64,000 nucleotides of DNA from Rhineura floridana (Eukaryota; Chordata; Lepidosauria; Squamata; Rhineuridae): the NCBI RefSeq assembly GCF_030035675.1, contig NC_084495.1, positions 11,563,001 through 11,627,000 of the forward strand, written 5' to 3'. Both the position numbers and the translations under genes were made by a program. Positions 56,301-64,000 of this stretch are shown in pieces. Numbering within the stretch: position 1 is the first letter of the stretch; every line of letters starts with the position of its first letter. Below the pieces are notes generated by a model. That model was given only the letters and a program-made list of their open reading frames with translations. It made no database searches and was not told the DNA's origin.

Positions 56301-57895
56301 AGTCTGATGCAGAATAAAACAGGATCCCTGGATGTTAACACAGTTGCTTCCCATCCAAATACTTTCTTGGGTTTTCCCTCCCCTACCCAAGGCATACAAA
56401 TTTATGTAAGCGACTGACAGAAAGGACTTATGACTGATTTTTCTGTCTATAATTAGATGGAATGGTCCTAAATACTATCAGACAAAGAAGAAAAAAGAAA
56501 CCACATGATGCACTCATCTATTCACTAGCAGCAAAGGACCGGGTCTTAGCAGAGATGTACTCCTGCATCATGAACTTTAAAAATTTTTATTAGGCCCTTC
56601 TGCTATGAAGCTCACCTAGGACCAGATACATGTTTCTTCGTCTTTCCCCATTATATTCTCATAACAGGCCTGCATTGTAGATGAAGGTGAGAAAGAGAAC
56701 AGGCAACAGGCCTAAAATCATCCAACAGACTCAGAGCTGAGCCAGGATTTGAAGCCAAGTTATAGGTGAAGCCTCTTCAATACCTGTAACTAAACAAACA
56801 CCACATCCACACCATACATTTAAAGCACTTTTACACCATTGTAACAATCATAGCATCTCCCAAAGAATCCTGGGGACTGTAGTTTGTTAAGGACGCTGAG
56901 TTGTTAGGTGACTCCTATTCCCTTCATGGAGCTACAATTCCAGAGTTCCCTGGGAAGAGGAATTGAATTTTAAAACACTCTTGGAATTGTAACTCTGTGC
57001 AGGGAATAAGGCAGCCTTTCCCAACTAGTGGGCCACCAGGTGTTGCTGGACCACAACTCCCATCAGCTTCAGCCAGCATTGCCAATGGTCAGGAAAGATG
57101 GGAATTCTGGTTCTTACTCCTAACAACTCTCTGCACTCTTAAACTACTAGTCCCAGGATTCTTTGGGGGGAAGCCATGACCAGTCCTTTGCATCTTTCCT
57201 CCTAGTGCATAACTTGGCTGCTTTTTCTTCTTCTCTGTCTATGCTGATATTACTTAGGACCGTTCCTTTTAGTTATGGGCAGAAAAAACAGCTGTATTTC
57301 TGCCAATTACTTATATGGAGTTGTATGGGTTTGAAGAAAGTAGTTGGGGGGGCCAACTCGGTTAATATCCAGGGATGTTTAAAGTGGGATAAGGAGGCCA
57401 TAAACATTATTATTATTATTATTATTATTTTTAAAACATATACCGCCCAACTAGCAATAGCTCTCTGGGCGGTGAACATAAAACATATGGTGACGTGGCC
57501 CAAAAATTCCAAAAACAGAACCATCTCCCCACTCACCTCCGCCCCCCCAAAAAACCACCCAACCCTCTTCGTTAAAAATGGGGCTATCTACCTTCTCCTT
57601 TCGGTGAAATAAATAAAGGCATCTATACAGCTGCTTTACTTATTTCTCCATTTTATTGTTTGTTACATTTAGCAATTCAAGGCAGACTGCTCGCACGTGT
57701 CCCTCTCTGTTTTATCCCCACAACAACCCTGTAAGGTAGTCTAAGCAGAAGGAGAGTCTATGCTAGTAAGGCCCAAGGCCGCCCAGAGAGCTTCAGGATA
57801 GAGCGAAGGGGGCCATTTAAACCTACGTCTCCCGGCTCCTAGGCCAACACTCTAACCACTACCCCACGCTCCCTCCTCACCACAGAGGCGGCCAT
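50144..57895 (-). CDS. NXT2: NTF2-related export protein 2 (spliced gene, 4 coding exons)
   Basis: NXT2 (p15-2) has an NTF2-like fold and pairs with NXF1-family receptors to export mRNA through nuclear pores. Coding exons on the minus strand: 57881-57895, 56156-56242, 51852-51996, 50144-50322; all junctions are GT-AG and in phase. They give 141 residues (human 142) starting [20 protein letters not shown] and ending [16 protein letters not shown]. The core [20 protein letters not shown] is nearly invariant in the family. [17 protein letters not shown] follows NXT2 (human [17 protein letters not shown]) rather than NXT1 (RLYMGTATLVW). NXT1 is usually intronless or simpler, and the KCNE5-ACSL4 neighbourhood also identifies NXT2. 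The gene looks intact. Its promoter is the CpG-rich block at 57.9-58.2 kb. Confidence 0.96.
50570..50785. mobile_element. hAT MITE, 216 bp, with an exact 8-bp TSD
   Basis: It starts CAGGGCTGTGGAGTTGG and ends CGACTCCACAGCCCTG. GTAAGTCC flanks both sides exactly (50562-50569, 50786-50793). The interior is built from GACTCCGACTCC repeats and an AT-rich centre. It lies in NXT2 intron 3. Confidence 0.93.
50818..50952. repeat. Palindromic MITE family H copy (50.8 kb)
   Basis: CAGCGATGTCTAACCTGTGG and GTTGTTGGACTCCCAACTCC on the left, GTAGTCCAACAATCTGGGCT, CCAGGTTGCCCATCTG on the right. Confidence 0.7.
51080..51302 (-). mobile_element. tRNA-derived SINE, short form, antisense
   Basis: The reversed tail CTGCCTTCAAGTCGATTCCG comes first, then GGTCACCCAGTGAGCTTCAT and the reversed tRNA-like head GGATTTGAACCCTGGTCTCC with CTTAACCACTACACCACAC. 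The head and RTE tail are well preserved, so it is fairly young. Confidence 0.88.
51852..51996 (-). CDS. NXT2: NXT2 coding exon 3 (residues 35-83)
   Basis: Encodes [34 protein letters not shown] and TTFDCQPVH. Acceptor TTTCTCAG, donor GTAAGA after a split Glu codon. Confidence 0.96.
52150..52905 (+). mobile_element. CR1 LINE 3' region
   Basis: GGCTGCGTTAATAGAAGCAC, GCATGTCCAGAGGAGGGTCA, GACATGATAGCTGTCTTTGA and GAGCAGGGGGTTGGATTTCC occur in CR1 order. The protein frame is decayed. It lies in NXT2 intron 2, antisense to the gene. Confidence 0.88.
53340..54190 (+). repeat. Minisatellite of five diverged units (about 135-235 bp)
   Basis: A conserved segment (ATCATTTGCATGC, GAGTTCAATGGGATTTACTC and ATCATGCTTAGGATAGG, AACTGACCATGGGG) alternates with purine-rich GGGGAGGAGG-type stretches of variable length. 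Units begin near 53350, 53515, 53655, 53885 and 54045. The conserved part resembles one arm of foldback family B. It lies in NXT2 intron 2. Confidence 0.85.
54335..54620. mobile_element. Foldback MITE family A, copy 5
   Basis: GACAGTCATGGCTTCTCCCA, AAGAATCTTGGGAAGTGTAG and the mirror CCAGGATTCTTTGGGGGAAA, CCATGACTGTC. The outermost GGCCATATCCACACCAG and CTGGTATGGCCCC suggest the full ends. Confidence 0.75.
55023..55265. mobile_element. Tigger-like MITE with TA target site
   Basis: CAGGCATACCCCGCTT at the start and AAGCGGGGTATGCCTG at the end are exact inverted repeats, flanked by TA on both sides. The TIR resembles the Tigger1 type (CAGGCATACCTCG). 243 bp; no transposase frame. Confidence 0.92.
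55435..55610. repeat. Foldback element family B copy
   Basis: CACAACCCTATACAGGTCTA, CCACTGAGTTCAATGAGACT and TAGAAGTAAATCCTCCACTG are family B phrases. Confidence 0.55.
55690..56019. mobile_element. hAT MITE family C, copy 4, with TSD
   Basis: CAGGGGTTTCCAAACTATGG on the left and CCATGGGGAACCACTG on the right. GCCTAAAT and GCCTAAAC flank it (7 of 8 match), which supports hAT. It is about 140 bases from NXT2 exon 2. Confidence 0.85.
56156..56242 (-). CDS. NXT2: NXT2 coding exon 2 (residues 6-34)
   Basis: Encodes [29 protein letters not shown]. Acceptor TTGTTTAG, donor GTACGT. Phase 0 at both ends. Confidence 0.96.
56600..56775 (-). mobile_element. MIR-like CORE-SINE, antisense
   Basis: CCATTATATTCTCATAACAG then GATGAAGGTGAGAAAGAGAA and GAGCCAGGATTTGAAGCCAA resemble the reversed MIR core and B-box region. 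It is old and diverged. Confidence 0.5.
56812..57185. mobile_element. Foldback MITE family A, copy 6, split by a family H fragment
   Basis: CACACCATACATTTAAAGCA, CAAAGAATCCTGGGGACTGT on the left and CCAGGATTCTTTGGGGGGAA on the right. At 57012-57110 part of a family H hairpin (CAGCCTTTCCCAACTAG, CCACAACTCCCATCAGC) interrupts the right arm. Confidence 0.75.
57405..57620 (-). mobile_element. L2 3' end, antisense
   Basis: (ATT)n followed by TACCGCCCAACTAGCAATAG, CTCTCTGGGCGG is the reversed terminal stem and tail of the same L2 family as 18640-22615. Confidence 0.75.
57700..57870 (-). mobile_element. tRNA-derived SINE directly inside the NXT2 intron 1 donor
   Basis: On the minus strand the SINE begins AGCGTGGGGTAGTGGTTAGA with the A box, then a B-box-like ACGTAGGTTTAAATGG, and continues to GGGTTGTTGTGGGG. 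Only 10 intron bases separate it from the NXT2 exon 1 donor. It has the same orientation as NXT2. Confidence 0.8.
57881..57895 (-). CDS. NXT2: NXT2 coding exon 1 (residues 1-5)
   Basis: ATGGCCGCCTCTGTG (MAASV), with donor GTGAGG. Human NXT2 starts MATSV followed by DFKTYVDQ, so the start and the join agree. The exon is too short to show as an ORF. Confidence 0.93.
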
Positions 57896-58195
57896 GCAGG
57901 CTGCGTTTCTCGGGGGCCCAGCCCGGCGAAGAAGCAACAAAGGCGATCACAGGGGTAAAACAGCTCCTCAGGAGAGAAGCGAAAAGACGAGCCAAGACAG
58001 AGACGGATGTACCCGTCCGCGGCGGTATCCGGTCCCCAAGGCAGAAAAAGAGAGGAGCTTCCGCTATGGAAATGCTGAGGCCTAGAGCGTCGCCGCTTTA
58101 AACCCCGTCAGACGACTTCCTGCTTCAGTCGGAAGCGCGGGCTGTCCGTCGCTATGGAGACAGGGGCGCGCGCGCGGGGGCAGTGTTTTGCCTCA
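57896..58195 (-). promoter_or_regulatory. NXT2: NXT2 promoter and 5' UTR, CpG-rich
   Basis: The 300 bases before the ATG are CpG-dense and include ETS-like sites (ACTTCCTG at 58115, CGGAAGCG at 58130) and a GGGGCGCGCGCGCGGGGG block near 58163-58180. There is no TATA box; this fits a housekeeping promoter. The transcription start is not known. A MITE begins at 58196 and bounds it. Confidence 0.75.
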
Positions 58196-58308
58196 CAGCT
58201 TCCCGCGCACCTGGTGCCCTCCAGCTGTTTTGAACTACAAACTCCCATCAGCCCCAGTCATGCTTGTAGTCCAAAACAGCTGGAGGGCACCAGGTGGGGG
58301 GAAAGCTG
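58196..58308. mobile_element. hAT-type hairpin MITE at the edge of the NXT2 promoter
   Basis: CAGCTTCCC at the start and GGGGGGAAAGCTG at the end are inverted, with CACCTGGTGCCCTCCAGCTG against CAGCTGGAGGGCACCAGGTG inside. The arms are about 35 bases and almost exact. The flanking 8-mers do not match. Confidence 0.8.
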
Positions 58309-58364
58309 CTGTACTGAAGTAAAGATAAACTGTAGAAAGATAGTCTGACATAGTGGTTAGGGCA

Positions 58365-58500
58365 AGGATAGGGGAGGCTATGATCCCACCCAGTTATTGA
58401 TGGACTACAACTTCCATCTTCTCTGCCTATGCTGAGTGGAGATGATGGGAACTGGACTGGAGTCCAGCAACATCTGGAGAGCCCCACGTTCCCTGTCCTG
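58365..58500. repeat. Palindromic MITE family H copy (58.4 kb)
   Basis: ATGGACTACAACTTCCATCT and GATGATGGGAACTGGACTGG, TCCAGCAACATCTGGAGAGC. A shorter version is in duplication unit 2 (60205-60325). Confidence 0.6.
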
Positions 58501-58561
58501 GGTTACTCCGTTGGACTAAAGCTGTGAAGTTGAACACACCATACCTTTAAAACACATTCAA

Positions 58562-59052
58562 TATAGGACGTTGGGCCCAATGTCCTGTAGGACCCTGCAG
58601 AGTTGCGTAGCCGAACAGAGAGTTTTGAGCGAGCTTATGTGTGTGCGTTTAAATCTCTGCTAAGATTCTACCTTCCCTGCAAATCAGACAGAATTAAGCT
58701 TTAAAATAAGAAAGAACTACTTTATTCTGGAAGTACATGCTTGATAGGAAAGAGTTCTATATCTAGCTAACTAGCTATGTTGGAGCAGTCTGCACTGGTC
58801 CCAGTGCTAGCTCTCATGCTGGTTGAGAGGAGAGACAAAGGAAAGATGTCTGCTCCCCTCTCGAGAAAGAAGAAAGAGACTGCTAAGGAACTGGGATCAA
58901 CATCCCTTGCATATCAGTCTAGCAGGAAGGAAGAGACAGCAGGAGATCAAAGGACAGGTATAGCCTAGCAACCGAGAGGTCTCCTCTCTAGCTACGCCTT
59001 TAGCCCCATGCAGCCTCAACCCACAAGTTGGAGTTGAACCCTATATATTCCA
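58562..59052. mobile_element. Unclassified 491-bp insertion with an 8-bp TSD
   Basis: ACATTCAA stands at 58554-58561 and again at 59053-59060. Duplication unit 2 has an uninterrupted ACATTCAA with no insert, so the segment entered unit 1 after the duplication. On the minus strand it has an AATAAA in mid-sequence, but its ends are not TG...CA. It could be an LTR-like relic or a DNA element; I cannot decide. Confidence 0.75.
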
Positions 59053-59054
59053 AC

Positions 59055-59200
59055 ATTCAAAGCACCCCCCCCCATTAATCCTGCAGACTGTAGCCTATCC
59101 TTTATAGAGCTACAATACCCTTAACAGATACATACAGTTCCTACGGTTCTTTTGGGGAAAAATACGGTTTGAATGTGATATAAAGGTATGGTGTCTAGGC
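59055..59200. repeat. Foldback MITE family A, partial copy
   Basis: AATCCTGCAGACTGTAGCCT, GAGCTACAATACCCTTAACA and TTCTTTTGGGGAAAAATACG. Its twin is at 60365-60490 in duplication unit 2. Confidence 0.55.
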
Positions 59201-59224
59201 AGCTGAGGAGTGGGGGACCTGGAG

Positions 59225-59385
59225 TCAAAGCATATGAAACTTAATTGCAGGACTTTGAGCCAGTTGTTCCCTCTCTCAGCCTAACTATCTCACAGGGTTG
59301 TTGTGAGGATAAAAGGTAAGGGACAGTGTACACCATCTTCCACTTCTCAGAGGAAAGGTGGAGTACAAATGTACCAAATAGATAC
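59225..59385 (+). mobile_element. CORE-type tRNA SINE fragment
   Basis: CCCTCTCTCAGCCTAACTAT, TCACAGGGTTGTTGTGAGGA and AGAGGAAAGGTGGAGTACAA are the body and tail of the same SINE as 60985-61205. Confidence 0.7.
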
Positions 59386-59479
59386 AAAATGATGCCCCTG
59401 CTGCCCATTCACTGCCACCACAAAATTCATGGATACAATCCTGCATTGGGACTAAACTGAATGCTCTGGAACTGTAGGT

Positions 59480-59601
59480 CAGGACTGGGTAACTTGTGGC
59501 CCTCCAGATGTTTGCCATCAGCTCCAGACAGGGAGATGATCAGGGATGATGGGAGCTTTAGTCCAGCAACATCTGAAGGGTCACAGGTTCCCCACACCCA
59601 G
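59480..59601. repeat. Palindromic MITE family H copy (59.5 kb)
   Basis: GGGTAACTTGTGGCCCTCCA, GATGTTTGCCATCAGCTCC and GTCCAGCAACATCTGAAGGG, TCACAGGTTCCCC. Confidence 0.65.
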
Positions 59602-59913
59602 TCATTTCTTATTCAGCCCATCAACAGCTGCCACTGATGTAGTCAGGTAATTTAAGTCTCTGGACATAAAAATATTTGGGGTTCCCCCTCCTCATATGGT
59701 AATATGTATTGCTTCAAAATGTGCTAAGCCACCTGCCCACCTGCTTTCAGGGGACCCTTTCGCTCATTCTGCCCCCTCTGCCCCGAAGTCCAATGCAGGT
59801 GGCACCACCTGAAGCACTGCTAATTTTGTTGTTGGGGAGCTTCAATGGTGGGAGGTGTATTCAATTTTTTTCTCTCAAACCCTTTCCTTGATCTAAATCA
59901 CTTAGAAGACTGT

Positions 59914-59934
59914 AAAGCGGGGCCCTACTGTACA
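59914..59934. repeat. Single Tigger-like terminal repeat
   Basis: AAAGCGGGGCCCTACTGTA matches the right TIR of the 61221-61447 family, but no left end is found. It is a truncated remnant. Confidence 0.5.
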
Positions 59935-60984
59935 AGCTGAAGTCCTGTGGGAGGAAACAGCACCTCAGAATCAGGGGACTGGTCTGGGCTATAGAGGCAG
60001 GCTGACACTGTCACCCACCAACTAGTCTCTCCAACTAGCAGAGGGCTCTCACAAACTGTTTGAGACCCAGTCCCAAACCTACAACTCCCATCTGCCCCAG
60101 TCATGCTTGTAGTCCAAAACAGCTGGAGGGCACCAGGTGCAGGGAAAGCTGCTGTACTGAAGTAAAGATTAACTTTAGAAAGACAGTCTGACACAGTGGT
60201 TAGGGCAAGGATAAGGGAGGCTATGATCCCACCCACTTATTGTTGGATCAGAATATGCTAGCTGGGGATGATGGGAACTGGAGTCCAGCAACACTTGGAG
60301 AGCTCCACGTTCCCTGTCCCTGGGTTAGATCGTTGGACTAAAGCTGTGAACCTTTAAAACACATTCAACGCACATCCCCCCGCCTAATAATCCTGCTGAC
60401 TGTAGCTTACCCCTTATATAGCTACAATATCCTTAACAAACTACAGATCTCATGATTCTTTGGGGGGAAATATGGTTTGAATGTGTGGTGGAAAATATAG
60501 TTTGAATAAATATGGTGTCTAGGCAGCCTAAGAGTGGGGCACGTGCAGTCACATGATATGAAGCTTTAGTTGCAGGACTTTGAGCCAGTTGCTCCCTCTC
60601 TCAGCCTAACTGTTTCATCTCAGTTACCCTGTTACTTTTGTCCCTGAGCAGACTGGAATCTTTCGTAAGCCACTTTGGGAGATAATAAGTATTCTAAATC
60701 AATGAATAAAGGAGGAAACAGCATCTCAAAATCAGGGGACTGGCCTGGGCTATGGAGGCAAGCCGCCACAGTCACCCATCAAGAAGTCTCTTCCACTAGT
60801 AGAGGGGAATCCCTAGCTTGCTCTCCCAAACTGTTTCAGACCCAGCCCCAAATCTCCATCGGGACCCCCTCCTGGCTGACCCACCCAGTGGGTACTGAAG
60901 ATAGGGCCTTGGGAAAGGTGGCCCCTTGTCTGTATGGAGTGCCTTTTCACAGCAGGAAAGGGAGACACCAACATTTTGATTGGT

Positions 60985-61205
60985 CAAGAAAGCCAGTGTT
61001 ATACAGTGGTTAGTGTGTCAGATTAGAACCTGGAGGACCAGGGTTCAAATCTCCACTCAGCCCCTGGGTGACCTCTGGCCAGTCACCGTCTCTCTCAGCC
61101 TAACCTACTTACAGGGTTGCTGTGAGGATAAAATGGGGAGAGAATGGTATACGACACCTTGCGCTCCATGGAGGAAAAGTGGGGTATAAATGCAATAATG
61201 AAATA
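60985..61205 (+). mobile_element. CORE-type tRNA-derived SINE, nearly complete
   Basis: The head AGTGTTATACAGTGGTTAGT and B box AGGGTTCAAATCTCC are followed by CTCTCTCAGCCTAACCTACT, GGGTTGCTGTGAGGATAAAA and the tail AAAGTGGGGTATAAATGCAA. The tail resembles L2 3' ends. Confidence 0.85.
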
Positions 61206-61220
61206 CAAGGAAAGAAAGTA

Positions 61221-61447
61221 CAGTAGGGCCCCGCTTTACGGCACTTCGCTTTAAGGTGCTTCGCTAATGCAGCAGTCTCAATTAAACGCAATTAGACTAA
61301 AGCCCCTCTCATGTGGCGCTTGTTCTGCTTTTACGGCGGTTTTTGGGCATCACACACCATTCTATTCAATGAGTTCTGCTTTATAGCAGTTTTTGCTTTA
61401 CAGTGGGGGTCTGGAACATAACCCGCTGTATGAGTGGGGCCGTACTG
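61221..61447. mobile_element. Tigger-like MITE with TA target site
   Basis: CAGTAGGGCCCCGCTTTACG at the start and GAGTGGGGCCGTACTG at the end, with TA on both sides (61219-61220, 61448-61449). 227 bp; same family as 5456-5710. Confidence 0.88.
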
Positions 61448-61719
61448 TAAGCTTTGATGCCTAGATTTGTACATTATGCTCAAGGCTACTCAGCAGCATA
61501 TTGCCAGACATATGGGATGGTGTTGCAGGGTGTTCAGCTTGCCTGCTAAGAGGAGAACGGCCTGAGGGGTGCCTAATGGGTGATTTTACTGACAAAATGT
61601 GTGCCCAGGTTGGGGGAGGCCTCCCTGCCAGGCTCTCCTTGAATGAAACATAACCTCAGACTCAGCCCACACCACACTTAATTCAAACATGAATGACAGC
61701 GTTGGCATGGTTGGGGCCT

Positions 61720-62410
61720 CCGATAAAAGGATCCGCAACATTAAATTAAAAATTTCCTTGAGTTGCTGATGGCGAAGACCATTTTCGTCAAGGTGGATCT
61801 GTAGATTCAAGGCAGGAGATGACATAGAAAGGGGAAAAAACAGACAAGAGATTTTTAGCAATGGATAAGAGGAAGTGTCACACTGAAGCAAACTGGGGGA
61901 ACAGAGAGAGGGGCCAGACTGGGAATCTTGGGTGTGCATGGATGAACAAATAATGAGGCAAACCTCACAGTGCCCACGCAACTGCATAATATTCGTTCTG
62001 TACTTGTAAGAAATTGCTCTCTTAAATGTTGATGCGTTTTGATCTCTTTTTAGTTTACTGCTGTTTTAATTGTCTTGTACATGTTTTTAATTACTTGGTA
62101 GCTGTTTTTATTGATAGAGGTGTGGGGTTTTTTTCACAATCAAGTGGTATATAAATTTTGCTAAATTAAAATCAAATTACAGCCTGGAAAACACTTTAAA
62201 AATAATTGTATTTAGGAGCTGGAAACCAAAACCATTATCACTGTGCTTACTCTCTTACTGCCATATCAGCAAGAAATGAAAAGCTAAGTGACAGTTTCAA
62301 GAGACAAATTGAATAGAAGTCAAAGCACAAGAATAATGATCAAAGCAACAAAGAATTTACCTCATTGTCATCCTCACCAAGTCCTGTCGTTTTGAAAATG
62401 GCATCAAAAA
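61720..62410 (-). other. Possible unassigned exon pair
   Basis: On the minus strand an open segment ends GLGEDDNE at a strong donor (GAG followed by GTAAAT at about 62361). An acceptor (TTGAATCTACAG, about 61808) then opens IHLDENGLRHQQLKEIFNLM, LRILLSEAPTMPTLSFMFE. The join stays in frame. I do not recognise the product, and no further exon was found, so this may be chance or an old mobile-element fragment. Confidence 0.25.
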
Positions 62411-62479
62411 GTTAAACAAAGAACGGTTGATTTCTTCTGCATTGAAAAGGGAGGCTTCGTGAAGCTGACAGGATAAAGG

Positions 62480-63240
62480 ATGAGATGGAGTTATCCAAAG
62501 GTCTGTGGACAGTCGCTGTGGGTGATGGGAGCCCCAAGGCCCCCACCCATGCCTCTCTTACAACTTTGTCTACTGAGATATTCCCCCACCCCACCCCCAG
62601 AAGAAGCCTGGGCTGTGTCTCAAACTCAGATGAGGAGAAGCCAGCTGGGGCCTGGAGTGGTCCCTCTACCTGAGGGATCACAGAGGACTAGCACTGGAGG
62701 CAGTGGGAACAGACACCGGTCAGGGCCCCACAATCAGGATCAGGCCTGACCCACAGCCCAAGCTGATCAGATCTTGGGCTCTTGAGACAGAGACCCCCAA
62801 GCTGGGACCTCCAGAATCTGAGTCCTCAAAGCCCCAACGTTCCCCCGAGGAACTGACCGCCTCCCAGCTAGCCATCCCCCTTTAGAGCCACCAGATTCTA
62901 GCTTCCAAGTCAGAGGCCTGCTGACCCTTTAAGGCATTCCTGGCCACAAGGAAGGGACAATAAATAGGAGGGCTGATCTGGCCCCAGAAGCATAAAAGCC
63001 ACCCGGTCCCTTGCCTCATCCTGCCCCCCTTTTGGCTCCTTTGCAAGCTCAAGATGGGACAAATCGGCCTCTTTGTGTCCATTCTTGCCTTGACTTCCCT
63101 GTCAGTCTAAATATCCAGCCAATGACTGCCCGTCCCTCATACAGCTTGCCCCCCCATAGCTAAGTCCCAATTACTGTGAACAAATATCCTCTCCACCGCC
63201 CCACCCAACCCCAGTAACGTACCTGAGATTATAGATGGCT
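62480..63240. other. GC-richer unassigned segment
   Basis: There is no recognised gene. A Pro/Glu/Ser-rich open frame (62703-62885) and a CATAAAAGCC motif near 62990 suggest a repeat-derived segment, but the family is not recognisable. Confidence 0.3.
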
Positions 63241-63261
63241 TCCATTGCCATTCTCAGTACA

Positions 63262-63530
63262 GTAATACCTCAGTTAATGAAGTGAATGTGTTCCTGGACA
63301 TTACTTCTTTAACAGAAACTTGGATACCAGAGGCAGGAATAACATGGAAAGAACATAGGTTCCTTCACCACAAAAAAGAAGAGCAGTTCAACATATTTCA
63401 GCAAACCTTTGATTCAAAACTAACAATATACTTGTCTGAAATGAAACAACCAGGTCAAGAAAGTCTTGCAGACAGACCACTTGAAGGCTTCTTCCAAACT
63501 GCATCCAGGGATGCCTGCCTTGCCTTTTTC
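63262..63530. mobile_element. Tigger-like DNA transposon remnant, copy 2
   Basis: CAGTAATACCTCAGTTAATG, TTACTTCTTTAACAG and CACTTGAAGGCTTCTTCCAA match 39037-39300 closely. It is cut off by the LINE that starts at about 63531. Confidence 0.7.
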
Positions 63531-64000
63531 TTTTTCATTCATTCTTCATTCTTTGATTTATATCCTGCCCTTCCTCCCAGCAGGAACCCAAGGTGGCAAA
63601 CAGAAATGCTAAAAACACTTTAAAAACATCATAAAAAGACCTTAAAATACATTAAAACAAAACAACATTAAAAACATTTTTTTAAAAAGCTTAAAAAACT
63701 TTTTAAAAGGGCTAAAAACATATTATTAAAGAAAACATTTTAAGAGCAATTCTAACACAGACACAGACTGGGATAGGTGTCAACTTAAAAGGCTTGTTGA
63801 AAGAGGAAAGTCTTCAAAAGGCGGCGAAAAGATAGCAGAGATGGCGCCTAATATTCAAGGGGAGGGAATTCCACAGAGTAGGTGCCGCCACAGTAAAGGT
63901 CCGTTTCCTATATTGTGCAGAACGAACCTCCTGATAAGAAGGTATCTGCAGGAGGCCTTCATCTCCAGAGCGCAGTGATTGACTAGGTATATAAGGGGTA
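63531..64000 (-). mobile_element. L2/CR1-group LINE 3' end, antisense, running off the window
   Basis: TTTATATCCTGCCCTTCCTC, CCAGCAGGAACCCAAGGTGG opens the reversed 3' UTR, and GGGAGGGAATTCCACAGAGT, GTGCCGCCACAGTAAAGGTC is the reversed C-terminal region. It is the uninterrupted relative of 40320-41054. Confidence 0.85.

Larger units (their letters stand above)
58250..60850 (+). repeat. Diverged tandem duplication (A-B, A-B) upstream of NXT2
   Basis: Block A at 58250-59290 recurs at 60078-60625 (GGGAAAGCTGCTGTACTGAA, GTGGTTAGGGCAAGGATA, GTTGGACTAAAGCTGTGAA and others in the same order). Block B at 59953-60077 recurs at 60709-60846 (GGAGGAAACAGCA, ATCAGGGGACTGG, AACTGTTT). Unit 2 starts inside the hairpin MITE loop, showing where the units join. 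Confidence 0.85.

Noticed and set aside
62412-62885. Pro/Glu-rich frames as a new gene
   Set aside because: Frames of similar length overlap on both strands and no start context or homology supports any of them.

Overview
The window reads as a lizard (squamate reptile) chromosome segment. Three host genes occur in the order and orientation known around human Xq23: ACSL4 (+), KCNE5 (+) and NXT2 (-). The repeats are also squamate-like: a Sauria-type SINE, BovB, L2 and CR1 LINEs, a 5S-rRNA-derived SINE, many short hAT and Tigger MITEs, and two LTR relics. The genes are vertebrate and spliced, with GT-AG introns. There are no bacterial operons, CRISPR arrays or prophages. The species cannot be fixed from the sequence alone.

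Region 1 (1-26200) is ACSL4. Fourteen coding exons join in phase to give 711 codons plus a stop, the length of the human long isoform. The 5' untranslated exons and promoter are not recognised and probably lie left of the window. A unique, repeat-poor stretch of 2-3 kb after the stop looks like the long 3' UTR. The introns carry 5S-SINE, L2, hAT and Tigger insertions, a 325-bp purine-only tract in intron 5, and in the 7.5-kb intron 13 a near full-length L2 whose APE-RT reading frame is broken by one frameshift.

Region 2 (26200-50140) holds the single-coding-exon gene KCNE5 in a CpG island at about 34-35 kb. The flanks are made mostly of L2, CR1, BovB and SINE fragments and palindromic MITEs. 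Several insertions are nested with clear target-site duplications (TSDs): a solo LTR inside an L2, an LTR relic inside a Sauria SINE, and a 114-bp hAT hairpin inside an L2.

Region 3 (50140-58200) is NXT2 on the minus strand: four coding exons, 141 residues, with a compact CpG-rich promoter at about 57.9-58.2 kb. A SINE begins only 10 bases inside intron 1. Intron 2 carries a five-unit G/A-rich minisatellite.

Region 4 (58200-64000) lies upstream of NXT2. It shows a diverged tandem duplication, more MITEs and SINEs, and one weak, unassigned candidate exon pair.

The genes are independent in function: ACSL4 activates arachidonate-type fatty acids, KCNE5 is a potassium-channel beta subunit, and NXT2 is the small partner of NXF mRNA exporters. 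Their grouping is conserved synteny, not a pathway. I saw no convincing new multi-gene system. The most unusual material is the dense, datable nesting of mobile elements.
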